From Dietzia sp. ANT_WB102 (lineage in GTDB: Bacteria; Actinomycetota; Actinomycetes; Mycobacteriales; Mycobacteriaceae), in contig NZ_VOBA01000002.1 in NCBI RefSeq assembly GCF_008369165.1, positions 496,001-560,000 of the forward strand: DNA of 64,000 nt, given 5' to 3'. The notes beneath the pieces were generated by a model. The model was not told the origin of the DNA, searched no databases, and worked only from the letters and a program-made list of their open reading frames with translations. How positions within the stretch are numbered: position 1 is the stretch's first letter; each line of letters starts with the position of its first letter. Shown in pieces: positions 16,349-25,202 of this stretch. The position numbers and the translations under genes are program-made.

Positions 16349-17421
16349 GCCCCGACGTCCTCGAACGCGCGGCCGACCCCGCCGGCGTGGAGCTCGCCGA
16401 GACCGGGCAGGTCGTCCGCCACCTGTCGGTCCGCCGGCGCAAGCACGCGCTCCACGTGATCGTCGGGCTCGGCGCCACCCTACTGGCGGTGATGGCGGCG
16501 CGCGTGTTGCTGGGGCGCTACACGGTGACCATTCCCGACTTCGTCGCCATCCTCGGCGGTGCGACGATCCCCGGCGCCACGTTCGTGGTCATGGAGGACA
16601 AGCTGCCGCGCGCGGTCCTCGGCGCGCTCGCCGGTCTGGCGTTCGGCGCGTCCGGGGCGCTGTTCCGTCGCGTCCTGGGAAACCCCCTGGCCAGCCCCGA
16701 CATCCTTGGCATCTCGCACGGGGCCTCGGCGGGGGCCGTGGCGGGGATGACGCTGTGGGGACTGCGCGGGGTCGGGGTCGTGCCCGCCGCGCTGCTCGGG
16801 TCCGCCGCCGCGCTCGCTGTCGTCCTGGCGGCCTCCGCGGGACGGCACACCGGCATCGTCGGCCAACGCTTCCTGCTCGGTGGTGTGGCGGTGGCAGCGC
16901 TCGGCACCGCCGTCGTCACTCAGCTCATCGCTCGGCTACCGCTGACCGGAGCGCAGGAAGCGGCCGTGTGGACCGTCGGGTCGTTGTCCGGGGCGTCGGG
17001 GGAGCGCATCGCCTGGCTCGCCGTCGCGCTGGTGGTGTTGCTCCCGCCGGGCATGTGGCTGCACGCCGCTCTCCGGCCCGCCGAGCTGGGGCCCGAGCTC
17101 GCCGTCGGACTCGGATCGCGCCCGATCCCCACCCGCGCCGCCGCGCTCGGGGTGGGGAGCCTGCTCGCCGCCGTCGCGACGGCCGTGGCCGGCCCGCTCG
17201 CGTTCGTCGCTTTGTTGTCCACCCCTGTCGCCGCCGCGCTCGGTCGCGGGCGGCCTCACATCGGGGCGGCCGCCCTGACCGGCGCCGTGATCGTCGTGGC
17301 CGCCGACATCGTCGCCTCCGAAGCCCTCGGCACCGTCGACCTGCCCACCGGCGTGGTGACCGGTGCCCTCGGTGCCCCCGCCATGCTGTGGATCCTCCTG
17401 CGCTCGAGAAAGGTGGCCTGA
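16345..17421 (+). CDS. Iron-siderophore ABC transporter permease (FecCD family), second subunit
   Basis: 358 residues, paralogous to the preceding permease and expected to form a heterodimer with it. It has KLPRAVLGALAGLAFGASGA, then RRVLGNPLASPDILGISHGA, and a C-terminal GPLAFVALLSTPVAAAL in place of the usual GLLVPH, a small departure from the coupling-helix consensus. The GTG start at 16345 overlaps the previous stop, and its own stop overlaps the ATG of the ATPase gene. Confidence 0.9.
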   Translation: MSPDVLERAADPAGVELAETGQVVRHLSVRRRKHALHVIVGLGATLLAVMAARVLLGRYTVTIPDFVAILGGATIPGATFVVMEDKLPRAVLGALAGLAFGASGALFRRVLGNPLASPDILGISHGASAGAVAGMTLWGLRGVGVVPAALLGSAAALAVVLAASAGRHTGIVGQRFLLGGVAVAALGTAVVTQLIARLPLTGAQEAAVWTVGSLSGASGERIAWLAVALVVLLPPGMWLHAALRPAELGPELAVGLGSRPIPTRAAALGVGSLLAAVATAVAGPLAFVALLSTPVAAALGRGRPHIGAAALTGAVIVVAADIVASEALGTVDLPTGVVTGALGAPAMLWILLRSRKVA

Positions 17422-18302
17422 TGAGCATTCCCGCGCCCGCCGCGTGCGTGACCCCGGTCCTGCCCATGGACCTCGGACCCGGTCCCGACGCCGCCTTCCG
17501 CATGCGCGGCCTGACCCTGGGCTACGGTGCCGAACCGGTGATCCGGGACCTCGACCTGGACTTCCCCGTCGGACGGACCACCGTGCTCATCGGGGCCAAC
17601 GGCTGTGGCAAGTCCACGATCCTGCGCGCCCTGGGGCGACAGCTGCGCCCGCTATCCGGGTCGATCGAGACTGACGGTCGCAGACTGTCCGAGGTCAGCG
17701 CCCGCGAGCACGCGCGGTCCGTGGCGTTCCTGCCGCAGTCCCCGCTGGTGCCGGAGGGACTCACCGTGGCCGAGCTTGTCGCGCGCGGCCGGCACCCACA
17801 CCGTCGGTGGTGGGGAAGGGGCGACGACGACGACACGGCCGTCGCCGAGGCTCTGACGATGACCGGCACCGCCGAATTCGCCCATCGACGGGTCGACGAG
17901 TTGTCCGGCGGCCAACGGCAACGCGTCTGGGTCGCACTAGTGCTGGCACAGGAAACTCCGACTCTCCTGCTCGACGAACCGTGCTCGTTCCTCGACCTGG
18001 CGCACCAGCTCGACGTGCTCGATCTCGTTCGCGATCTGCCGCTGCCCGCCGGCCACTGCGACCACGGTACCGGCCGCCGCACCGTGGTGGCGGTACTGCA
18101 CGAACTCGGCCTAGCCGCGCGGGTGGCCGATCACCTGGTGGCGGTCGCAGAGGGCGGCGTGGTTGCCGCGGGCCCACCCGACCAGGTGATCACCCAGGAG
18201 ACCTTGCGTCGCGTGTTCGACCTGGACGCCGACATCATCACCGACCCGGCCACCGGCCACCCCGTGGTACTCCCACGGGGACGACGGAAGAGGACCACAT
18301 GA
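17421..18302 (+). CDS. Iron-siderophore ABC transporter ATP-binding protein (FecE/FepC-like)
   Basis: 293 residues powering the two permeases. Walker A is GANGCGKST (about 58-66), the Q-loop VAFLPQSPLVPEG, the signature LSGGQRQRVWVA (about 159-170), Walker B TLLLDEPCSFLD, and the switch histidine AVLHELG. A short insertion (LPAGHCDHGTGRR) separates Walker B from the H-loop, longer than usual for this family. Start and stop both overlap neighbouring genes (TGATG at 17419, ATGA at 18299). Confidence 0.92.
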   Translation: MSIPAPAACVTPVLPMDLGPGPDAAFRMRGLTLGYGAEPVIRDLDLDFPVGRTTVLIGANGCGKSTILRALGRQLRPLSGSIETDGRRLSEVSAREHARSVAFLPQSPLVPEGLTVAELVARGRHPHRRWWGRGDDDDTAVAEALTMTGTAEFAHRRVDELSGGQRQRVWVALVLAQETPTLLLDEPCSFLDLAHQLDVLDLVRDLPLPAGHCDHGTGRRTVVAVLHELGLAARVADHLVAVAEGGVVAAGPPDQVITQETLRRVFDLDADIITDPATGHPVVLPRGRRKRTT

Positions 18303-19252
18303 CAGCTGTATCCGTAGAGGCGCCGATCGTCGTCTCGCAGACCCGCGTCATCGATGCCCGCCCGCTGGGTGAGTCATATGTCCGCCTCGTGGTGGCCGGG
18401 CCCGAGCTACTGCGGTGGTCCGCCGACGTGGTGGACCCGGGCACTGTCCGTGATGCCTATATCAAGGTCATCGTGCCCCCGACGGGCGGCGGCGGCGCGA
18501 TCCCCGACGCCGACGCGATCCGCGACTGGCTCGCACTGCCCGAGAGTGAACGCGGCTGGATGCGCACCTACACCGTCCGCCGCGCGGACACCGTCGCGCT
18601 GGACGGGGAACACGTTCCCGCACTGACGGTGGACATAGTGGTCCACCCCGGTCGCGACGAGGGGCCGGGATCAGCCTGGGCGCGGTCCGTACGGCCGGGC
18701 GACATCGTGCACATCGCCGGCCCCGGCCGCGGTCACCCGCCGTGGGCGGCCTGGGCGCCCGGCCGCGCCGTGCGTGTCGTGTGCGCCGGTGACGAGACCG
18801 CTGCGCCGGCGCTGCTGGCAATCGCCGAGGAACTCGCCGCGGAACAGTCCGCGGCTGGCTCGGTGTCGGGCGGGGCGGTGACACGGCGTGAGGTGCAGAT
18901 TATCGTGGAGGTGCCCACCCGCCGCGATGCCGTGGAACTGGCAGAGGGCGCCCCCGACTTCGTCACCGTGCTGCCGCGAGAGGGGGAGCCCGGCACCGCG
19001 GTGGCCCGTCGCCTGGCGGGCGTGTTGGATCTGGGCGAAGGGTGTGTGCGAACCGTCCTGGGTGGGCGCCGACCCGCAGAGCGCGAGTGGCAGCCGGCGA
19101 CCGCGGTCTCCGCGGGCGAACCCTACGTCTTCCTCGCCGGGGAGGCGGGGCTGGTCCGGGCGATGCGCCGCCTCGCCGTGGACGCCGCCGGAATCCCCAA
19201 GGGGGCCGTGGCGTTCATGGGCTACTGGCGGCGCGGCGTCGCGGAGTGCTGA
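18299..19252 (+). CDS. Siderophore-interacting FAD protein (ferric-siderophore reductase)
   Basis: 317 residues of the ViuB / siderophore-interacting protein family: a flavin-binding barrel followed by a NAD(P)H-binding domain, which reduces ferric siderophore in the cytoplasm to release iron. MRTYTVRR (about 87-94) is the flavin-binding RxYT motif, DIVVHPG with GPGSAWA the isoalloxazine/phosphate loop, and VCAGDETAAPAL the start of the pyridine-nucleotide domain. The C-terminus FMGYWRRG is typical. It is the last gene of the iron-uptake operon, coupled to the ATPase gene by a 4-base overlap. Confidence 0.9.
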   Translation: MTAVSVEAPIVVSQTRVIDARPLGESYVRLVVAGPELLRWSADVVDPGTVRDAYIKVIVPPTGGGGAIPDADAIRDWLALPESERGWMRTYTVRRADTVALDGEHVPALTVDIVVHPGRDEGPGSAWARSVRPGDIVHIAGPGRGHPPWAAWAPGRAVRVVCAGDETAAPALLAIAEELAAEQSAAGSVSGGAVTRREVQIIVEVPTRRDAVELAEGAPDFVTVLPREGEPGTAVARRLAGVLDLGEGCVRTVLGGRRPAEREWQPATAVSAGEPYVFLAGEAGLVRAMRRLAVDAAGIPKGAVAFMGYWRRGVAEC

Positions 19253-19258
19253 CCGGTC

Positions 19259-19987
19259 CTAGGCGCCACGGTCGGCCGGAGGGTACGACGGGTCCCGCAG
19301 TGCCCTGAGGACGTGCGGGTAGTGCGAGCCGGGGAGACGGTTACCGATGGGATCGAAATGCAGGTTCTCGTCGTCGTCCTCCCACGTGTCCACCGTCAAC
19401 CGGCCCAGCGTCTTCCACTTGCCGAGCGGGGTGGCGTGTTGGAGGGTCCACGTGCCGCCCTCTGCCGTGGGGAACGCCGCCAGCAGGAGCGGGCGACCGG
19501 CGATGAGCACCGGAAACATGGACGTCATGGTGCGGCCCATCGTGCGCCACCCCGTGGTGAGGACGTACCGGCTCAGCGGGCCCGTGCCGGTGCTGGCGAG
19601 GAGGATATCCACCGGCCGGTCGGCGTGGATGCGGACGGCCATCCCGCCGATGTCGGGTAACGCGTCCGGAAGGCCCACCGCGCGGGAGAATCGGATCGTC
19701 GCAGGCCAGCGGCCCGTCACATCCAGCAGGGACGACCCGGTGCGTCCGACCCCGGCCACGCTCAGTGTGGCCTCGGCGATCACGCCCTTGGGATGCAGCG
19801 CCTTCGGGCGCGCGAGTCGCGCCACCGCGGCCACGGCGCCGATCGCGGACCCGGCCAGGCTGGACAGCGGGGCCGAGCGCAGCGCGACCTCCTTCGACTC
19901 CTTCGTGGTGGGCAAGAGAGCGGAGGACTCGGATATGGGGCCCGCTGCGGCGTCGTCGCGGACGGCATTCCGGGTGCGTCGGGACAT
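19259..19987 (-). CDS. Hypothetical protein, possibly catalase-fold-related
   Basis: 242 residues. I see no classical active-site motif. A run including RPKALHPKGVIAEATL and ATIRFSRAVGLPDALPDI, then GGMAVRI, resembles the substrate-channel strands of small heme-dependent catalase-like proteins, but the heme-ligand tyrosine region is not obvious. The N-terminus is charged. I start at MSRRTRNA (19987). The gene is tail-to-tail with the siderophore reductase, 6 bases apart. Confidence 0.55.
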   Translation of the reverse strand: MSRRTRNAVRDDAAAGPISESSALLPTTKESKEVALRSAPLSSLAGSAIGAVAAVARLARPKALHPKGVIAEATLSVAGVGRTGSSLLDVTGRWPATIRFSRAVGLPDALPDIGGMAVRIHADRPVDILLASTGTGPLSRYVLTTGWRTMGRTMTSMFPVLIAGRPLLLAAFPTAEGGTWTLQHATPLGKWKTLGRLTVDTWEDDDENLHFDPIGNRLPGSHYPHVLRALRDPSYPPADRGA

Positions 19988-20027
19988 GGCCCCACGATAC
20001 GCAGCGGTGGGCAGCACGGTTTCGTGT

Positions 20028-20627
20028 TCAGTCGTCGACGCCGCGGGCGGCCAGTGCGTCGCCCAACTGGTCGGCGGTGGTCAACGCTCCGAGCACGGTA
20101 GGCACAACGAGCGCCCGGATCGACATGCCCAGCCCGCGGGCCTTGCGAGCCTCGGTGACCTGGCGCAATTGGCGCGCCAGCAGGGGGATGGCCCGGATGG
20201 TGAGCACCAGCACGAGAGCGATCCGGTCCGGCGAAACGCCGATATGCCGCAGTGGCTGCGCCGCGCGCGTCACCGCATCGAGCATGTCCGAAATGCGGGT
20301 GGTCAGCGCGACCAGTCCCGCCACCATGATCGCCACCAGTAGTGCGCCGCACACGCGCAGGGCCGTGTCGAGGTCGGCGACGATCCACTGCAGCACCAGG
20401 ATTGCGATGAGCATGGGCACGACCGGGCGGACCTGCTCCCAGGCGGCACGTGGGCGGATCCGGCCGACCGCATACAGGATCGCGGTGAGGCCGAGAGCGG
20501 GCAGCACCTGCCACGGTTCACGGATCATGAGGGTCGCGGCGAGGATGAAGATGCACACCAACAGGACCTTCAGGCCAGCGGGTAGTCGGTGCAGGAGCGA
20601 ATCCCCCGGCTGGTAGGTGGCGAACAC
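20028..20627 (-). CDS. bioN: Biotin ECF transporter transmembrane protein BioN (EcfT)
   Basis: 199 residues with about five transmembrane helices. The coupling motifs of EcfT proteins are visible: RQVTEARKARGLGMS carries the ARG box (about 159-161), and ALAARGVDD at the C-terminus is the second. N-terminal YQPGDSLLHRLPAGLKVLL is family-typical. It follows bioM directly and completes a BioY-BioM-BioN energy-coupling-factor transporter. Confidence 0.9.
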   Translation of the reverse strand: MFATYQPGDSLLHRLPAGLKVLLVCIFILAATLMIREPWQVLPALGLTAILYAVGRIRPRAAWEQVRPVVPMLIAILVLQWIVADLDTALRVCGALLVAIMVAGLVALTTRISDMLDAVTRAAQPLRHIGVSPDRIALVLVLTIRAIPLLARQLRQVTEARKARGLGMSIRALVVPTVLGALTTADQLGDALAARGVDD

Positions 20628-21374
20628 CTAGGCCCCCGGAGAGTGGTCGGGATCCGAACCCGGACACCGATCCGAGCCCGAGCGCGGTCCCGAAGTCAGC
20701 GCGATGCGCCGGTAGCCAGCCAGCGCGGGTCCGGGGGCGTCGTCGATCACCACGCGGCCGCCATCCACGACCACCACGCGGTCGAAGTCGGCCACCAGGT
20801 CCAGGTCGTGAGTGACCACCACGAGCTGCTGCTCCAGCCCGGCGAACGTCTCGGCCACCAGCGCGCGGTTACGCAGATCGAGCAGGGTCGTCGGCTCGTC
20901 GGCGACGATCACGGCGGGTTCGATCACCAACACCGCAGCCAGCGCCAGTAACTGCTTCTGTCCCCCGGACAGGAGATGGCACGGATGATCGGCATGGTCT
21001 GCCAGGCCATAGGCCTCGAGCACCTGAGCCACTCGTCGTCGTCGTTCCTCCCGGTTCAACCCCGACCGGCGCAGGGAAAAATCCACGTCCTCCGCTACGG
21101 TCGGCATGACGATCTGGGTGTCCGGATCGGTGAAGCAGAAGCCCACCCGCCGACGGATCTGGGCGCCCTTTCGGCGGGTGTCGAGACCGCCGATGGTCAC
21201 CTTCCCGGAGGTGGGGACGACGAGACCGTTGATCATTCGCGCGAGCGTGGACTTGCCCCCGCCATTAACGCCGACGATGCCGATGCGCCGCTCGGTGAGC
21301 GTGAGGTCGACGTCGGCGAGGACGGTCCGGTCACCGTAGGCGTGGCCGACCCCGTCGAATCGGATCTCGGTCAC
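20628..21374 (-). CDS. bioM: Biotin ECF transporter ATPase BioM
   Basis: 248 residues. Walker A VNGGGKST (about 38-45), Q-loop VGFCFTDPDTQIVMPTV (ECF ATPases have this D-P-D-x-Q form), signature LLSGGQKQLLALA, Walker B AVIVADEPTTLLD, H-loop VVTHDLD. The GTG at 21374 overlaps the bioY stop. A much longer open frame extends upstream but only shadows bioY. The C-terminal 25 residues are low-complexity (GSDRCPGSDPDHSPGA). Confidence 0.92.
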   Translation of the reverse strand: MTEIRFDGVGHAYGDRTVLADVDLTLTERRIGIVGVNGGGKSTLARMINGLVVPTSGKVTIGGLDTRRKGAQIRRRVGFCFTDPDTQIVMPTVAEDVDFSLRRSGLNREERRRRVAQVLEAYGLADHADHPCHLLSGGQKQLLALAAVLVIEPAVIVADEPTTLLDLRNRALVAETFAGLEQQLVVVTHDLDLVADFDRVVVVDGGRVVIDDAPGPALAGYRRIALTSGPRSGSDRCPGSDPDHSPGA

Positions 21375-21973
21375 GCCGAGGTGACGCGCTGCCTGCGCAG
21401 CGGGGCGATCAGACCGGGGCGGGCCTTGTGGACCTGCACCGCGACAATCGCCGTGACGACTGCCTTGAGCAGATCTCCCGGGAGGAACACCGTGTTGGCG
21501 GCAACAGCACCGCCGAGCGTGAGTTCGGTGCGGATGAGCATTCCCGCGACACCGAAGGCGTAGATGACGACGATGCCGCCAAGAATGTTGATGAGTAGTC
21601 CGGGGATGAGCCGGTATCGCGGCATGAACCACGCCGTGAGCAGGCCGATGACGATCACTGCCGGGATCCACCCGATGAGGAAGCCTGCCGTGGGGCCGGC
21701 CAGGGAGGTCAGTGTCGTGCGTCCGCCGGCGAGCACGGGCAGCGCGAGGCCGATGATCATCACCGCCAGCACGGACAGGGCGCCCTTGCGCCACCCCAGG
21801 AGTGAACCGGTCAGCATCACGCCGAGGGTCTGCAGCGTGATGGGCACGCCTGCCGAGCCGATGCTGATCTGGCCGGGTAGGCCGAGGACCACGATGAGGG
21901 CGGCGAAGACCGCGATCTGGGCGAGGTCTCGCGTGGCGCTGCGGGCCGGGGCCCGGTCGACGGGGATGCTCAA
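21371..21973 (-). CDS. bioY: Biotin ECF transporter substrate-specificity subunit BioY
   Basis: 200 residues, six predicted membrane helices. BioY hallmarks: GSAGVPITLQTLGVMLTGSL (about 39-58), AGGRTTLTSLAGPTAGFLIG, and the late VFLPGDLLKAVVTA segment, which contributes to biotin binding. It leads the bioY-M-N operon and is preceded by AAGGAGTCC. The region to its right (21974-22151) holds divergent promoters. Biotin import suggests the strain can scavenge the vitamin. Confidence 0.93.
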   Translation of the reverse strand: MSIPVDRAPARSATRDLAQIAVFAALIVVLGLPGQISIGSAGVPITLQTLGVMLTGSLLGWRKGALSVLAVMIIGLALPVLAGGRTTLTSLAGPTAGFLIGWIPAVIVIGLLTAWFMPRYRLIPGLLINILGGIVVIYAFGVAGMLIRTELTLGGAVAANTVFLPGDLLKAVVTAIVAVQVHKARPGLIAPLRRQRVTSA

Positions 21974-22107
21974 CTGGACTCCTTGACAGGCGGGGGGGCT
22001 GCCGGGTGGCGCCCTCGTGCTCCATTGTCGCGCCTGTCACGTCCGCGCGGGTAACCGGGTTGTCGGCCCCGCTGCGCTCCCGGAACCGATCCGCTCGCCC
22101 ACGCACT

Positions 22108-22138
22108 CACCTAAGGTGATGTGGATCACCTTCAAGGT
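22108..22138. promoter_or_regulatory. Cluster of overlapping palindromes (candidate operator)
   Basis: A perfect 8-bp inverted repeat, AAGGTGAT-GTGG-ATCACCTT (22113-22132), is overlapped on the left by CACCTAAGGTG and on the right by ACCTTCAAGGT, each nearly symmetrical. The group ends 13 bases before the likely start of the exported protein at 22152, where a bound protein would block initiation. The regulator is unknown. Confidence 0.55.
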
Positions 22139-22151
22139 CTGGGGGATGGTG

Positions 22152-23411
22152 ATGAGACGAACCCCGCGTGGACCCGGCGAGCGCCTCGCCCGACTGCTCG
22201 CCGTCCTGCTGCTCGCGGCGCTGGTGCCCGGGCTGGCCTCCCCGGCGGTCGGCGTCGCGCAGCCGGTTGCGGCGTACCTGGACGTCCCCGTAGACAATGC
22301 GGACGGCGAGTACGCCGGAGGGCTCGCCACCACCATGACTTCCGACGTGGGCGAGCTCCGAGCCGCGCTCGACGCCGCGAGAGCCGCAGGTGTGGACCCC
22401 GGGCGCTACTCGACGCTAGCGCGCCAGTACTGGCTGGCCGTGGGTGCGGAGAACGCCCAGATTGACCTTGACCAATGGGAGCCGGCACGGGGTTTGGCGG
22501 CGAACCTCGGCACCGTCGACAAGGTGTACATCAACTACCTACGGCTCTACAACTCCCACGACGGGTTTTGGTGGCCCGGAATGGCAGGTCTCGCCGGGAT
22601 GTCGTTCGCGGCCGGTTTCTGGGACCTCGACGACATCGGGGAGGTGCTCACCGTGCCCGGGGTGCACGAGGCGGGGCTCGGGGTCGGGGGAGCGATGGCC
22701 GGGCTGCCGTGGGAGCTGGCACGCGAGATGCCACGCGACGTACACCTGCTGGCGACGGTGGGGCCGACTCTGCAGCAACCCGACGTGGACTGGTACCTGC
22801 ACCGACTGCTGATCATGCAGCGCAACATCTTCATGGACATGGTGCCGGTACACGAGGCCTACGCGGCCGAGGGGCTGTCGGCAGTCGAGGAACTCGCCGC
22901 GGGTGGGACGTACGACGACTACGCACTCGATGCCTGGCGGATGCTCGACGGGGGCAGTGAGGAAGGCCGGTCGGAGGCGCTGCTGCGGCTCGCGTCCCGA
23001 GAGCAGAATCAGATCATCGCCGACCAGTGGGACGCCACCGCAGCTGCTCGCGCTGGCGTCGGCAGGGTGCTCACCTACATGACCACCGTCGGCGGCGCAC
23101 CGGACATCCCCGGCGCCTCCTCGCTCGGCGAATTCCGGCCGCTGACCGTCCGTGCGGACGTGAACGGCCGACCTACAGCACTGCGCGCCCCCTTGCCGGC
23201 GTTCAACTGGGCCGATCGAGAACCACGGTGGGAGTACATCGAGCACGATCTCGTGCCCGCGTTCAGGTCGCTGGTCCGCGACCGGCCCGCCGAGGCGGTG
23301 CGCTATTTCGGGGTGGAGTTCCATCCCAGGGCCGAGCAGAACCGGATCCTGGTGCGTCTGCCGGAGTTCATCGGCCAGATGACCACGGGGTGGGTCGTCG
23401 ACACCGGGTAA
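22152..23411 (+). CDS. Exported protein of unknown function
   Basis: 419 residues, family not recognised. The N-terminus MRRTPRGPGERLARLLAVLL continues as a hydrophobic core to ASPAVGVAQ, a good Sec signal peptide with cleavage near residue 38. The mature part is rich in Trp, Tyr and acidic residues (GFWWPGMAGLAGMSFAAGFW, then DWYLHRLLIMQRNIFMDMV), with no cysteine and no nuclease, protease or lipase motif that I can identify. ATG at 22146, GTG at 22149 and ATG at 22152 are all possible; I use the last because GGGGGA then sits at normal spacing. Palindromes upstream suggest dedicated regulation. Confidence 0.65.
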   Translation: MRRTPRGPGERLARLLAVLLLAALVPGLASPAVGVAQPVAAYLDVPVDNADGEYAGGLATTMTSDVGELRAALDAARAAGVDPGRYSTLARQYWLAVGAENAQIDLDQWEPARGLAANLGTVDKVYINYLRLYNSHDGFWWPGMAGLAGMSFAAGFWDLDDIGEVLTVPGVHEAGLGVGGAMAGLPWELAREMPRDVHLLATVGPTLQQPDVDWYLHRLLIMQRNIFMDMVPVHEAYAAEGLSAVEELAAGGTYDDYALDAWRMLDGGSEEGRSEALLRLASREQNQIIADQWDATAAARAGVGRVLTYMTTVGGAPDIPGASSLGEFRPLTVRADVNGRPTALRAPLPAFNWADREPRWEYIEHDLVPAFRSLVRDRPAEAVRYFGVEFHPRAEQNRILVRLPEFIGQMTTGWVVDTG

Positions 23412-23519
23412 GCCTTGACGCTGGATAAACACAGCTTCAAAGGCCGACCGGCGGACGTGTGGCGGTCGAGCGCGGCGTGTGCCCCTTCCGCGCGGCGGTG
23501 ATGAAGGTAGTCCTTGTAC

Positions 23520-25130
23520 ATGCCTCGTGTTATCCCCGCTCACCCCGTCTACGGTCATCCCACCGAGGAGAAGGTGGTGGACCTCCTGCGCGACCAACTC
23601 TCCGACGACAGCCTCATCGTGGTGGGGCAGCGGGTGTCGACCGGCGAGAAGGAACACGAGGTCGACATCCTGGTGGCGATGCCCGGCGCGGGGATCGTGG
23701 CGATGGAGGTCAAGGCCGGGCAGATAGAGATCGAGGACGGGCTATGGGTGCAGGGCAGCGGCTCCAAGAGGTTCACGATCGACCCGGTCACTCAGTGTCG
23801 TGACGCCCTCTACGCAGTGCGGGGGTACGTCAGCGCTGACCCGCGGTGGCCCGAGCGTCGCCAGCGTTGGACTCACATGCTGGTCTTCCCGAACGCCTCG
23901 ATTCCCGACGATTTCGCTAGGCCGGAGATTCAACGTAATCGGATCGTGGACCGCGGTCAGCTCGACGAGCTTGCGACGATCGCCTACCGGTTGTCTCGCG
24001 AGGCGGGGCCGACGGACCGCCCGTTCCTGTCAGCGGACACTGTCGACCGGCTGGCGGAGATCCTCGGGGGTCGGGGTCTGCCGCAACGAGACGTGGTTGC
24101 TCGTGCCGCCGAGAATGCCGATATCGCCGACGCCCTCACCCGTGAGCAGTCCGTGCTGTTGCGGGCGGTCGATGCGCTGCCGAGGGTGGAGATCCGCGGT
24201 GGCGCCGGTAGCGGCAAAACCTACCTCGCGCTGGAACAGGCTCGACGGTTGTCGAGGGACGGGAAGCGGGTCGCGTTGATCTGCTACTCGCACGGGTTGG
24301 CGAGCTACCTCAAGCGCGTGACGAGCGGATGGAAGCGACGGGAGCAACCCGCGTATGTGGGTGAGTTCCACGCACTGGGCGTGGAATGGGGAGCGCCAGC
24401 GGGGCCGGACGAGCGGATCCGGTCGACGGAGACGGTGCGGTGGTGGGAGGAGGAACTGCCCCTTCTGATGTCAGACTTGGCCGACGAGCTGCCCGACGGC
24501 AAGAGATTCGACGCGGTGATCGTGGACGAGGCCCAGGATTTCGCTGACAGCTGGTGGCCGCCTGTGGTCGGGGCACTGCGCGATCGGGAGAACGGTCGGC
24601 TGATGATCGTCGGGGACGTAGGCCAGAGCGTCTTCCAGCGTGCCGGCCGCCCGCCCGTCGACCTGGTGCCGCTCGTACTGGACCACAACCTGCGTAACAC
24701 CCGGCAGATCGCCAGTGCGTTCATGCCACTGGCCGGCCAGCGGATGGAATTGCGCGGTGGTATCGGGCCGGCCGTCCGGTACGTGGACGTCCCGGAGGGT
24801 GCGGACCCGATTGCGGTCGGCGACGACGAGGCGATGCGGTTACTCGACGAGGGCTGGGAGCCCCGCGACGTGGCATTGTTGACCATCGGCTCGCGACATC
24901 CGATGCAGGTCGAGCTGCAGGAGGACGGAAACGACGCCTACTGGGAGACGTTCTGGAGCGGGGACGACATCTTCTACGGTCACGTGTTGGGCTTCAAGGG
25001 CCTGGAGCGGCGGGCAGTCGTCCTGGTGTGCAACGGGTACAAGGGAATCGACCGTCTCCGCGAACGGCTTTATGTAGGGCTGTCACGGGCCACGGATGTG
25101 CTGGTGGCTGTGGGGGAGGTCGAGATCTGA
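23520..25130 (+). CDS. NERD nuclease-domain / superfamily 1 helicase protein
   Basis: 536 residues. Residues 8-125 form a NERD domain: TEEKVVDLL, then EHEVDILVAMPGAGIVAMEVKAG, matching the D-x(n)-E-x-K nuclease core (shown here as pieces). A UvrD-like helicase follows: Walker A IRGGAGSGKTYLALEQA (near residue 225), Walker B DAVIVDEAQDF, GDVGQSVFQ, LDHNLRNT, and the late motif YVGLSRATD. The 2A domain is compact (GFKGLERRAVVLV). Such proteins are implicated in DNA processing and sometimes in phage defence, but no defence partner is seen here. GAAGGTAG lies about 10 bases before the ATG at 23520. A strong terminator follows. Confidence 0.82.
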   Translation: MPRVIPAHPVYGHPTEEKVVDLLRDQLSDDSLIVVGQRVSTGEKEHEVDILVAMPGAGIVAMEVKAGQIEIEDGLWVQGSGSKRFTIDPVTQCRDALYAVRGYVSADPRWPERRQRWTHMLVFPNASIPDDFARPEIQRNRIVDRGQLDELATIAYRLSREAGPTDRPFLSADTVDRLAEILGGRGLPQRDVVARAAENADIADALTREQSVLLRAVDALPRVEIRGGAGSGKTYLALEQARRLSRDGKRVALICYSHGLASYLKRVTSGWKRREQPAYVGEFHALGVEWGAPAGPDERIRSTETVRWWEEELPLLMSDLADELPDGKRFDAVIVDEAQDFADSWWPPVVGALRDRENGRLMIVGDVGQSVFQRAGRPPVDLVPLVLDHNLRNTRQIASAFMPLAGQRMELRGGIGPAVRYVDVPEGADPIAVGDDEAMRLLDEGWEPRDVALLTIGSRHPMQVELQEDGNDAYWETFWSGDDIFYGHVLGFKGLERRAVVLVCNGYKGIDRLRERLYVGLSRATDVLVAVGEVEI

Positions 25131-25150
25131 ATCGCTAGAGAGAAGCCGAG

Positions 25151-25180
25151 TCGCCCCGGCCTCGCATGAGGCCGGGGCGA
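25151..25180. terminator. Bidirectional terminator hairpin
   Basis: TCGCCCCGGCCT (25151-25162) and AGGCCGGGGCGA (25169-25180) form a perfect 12-bp stem with a 6-base loop, between the convergent helicase and Hsp20 genes. Confidence 0.8.
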
Positions 25181-25202
25181 CACTGCGTTCGCGAGGAGCA
25201 GA

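Noticed and set aside
15187-16455. 422-codon minus-strand frame over the first permease
   Set aside because: Thr/Pro/Ala low-complexity translation typical of an antisense shadow; the permease is certain.
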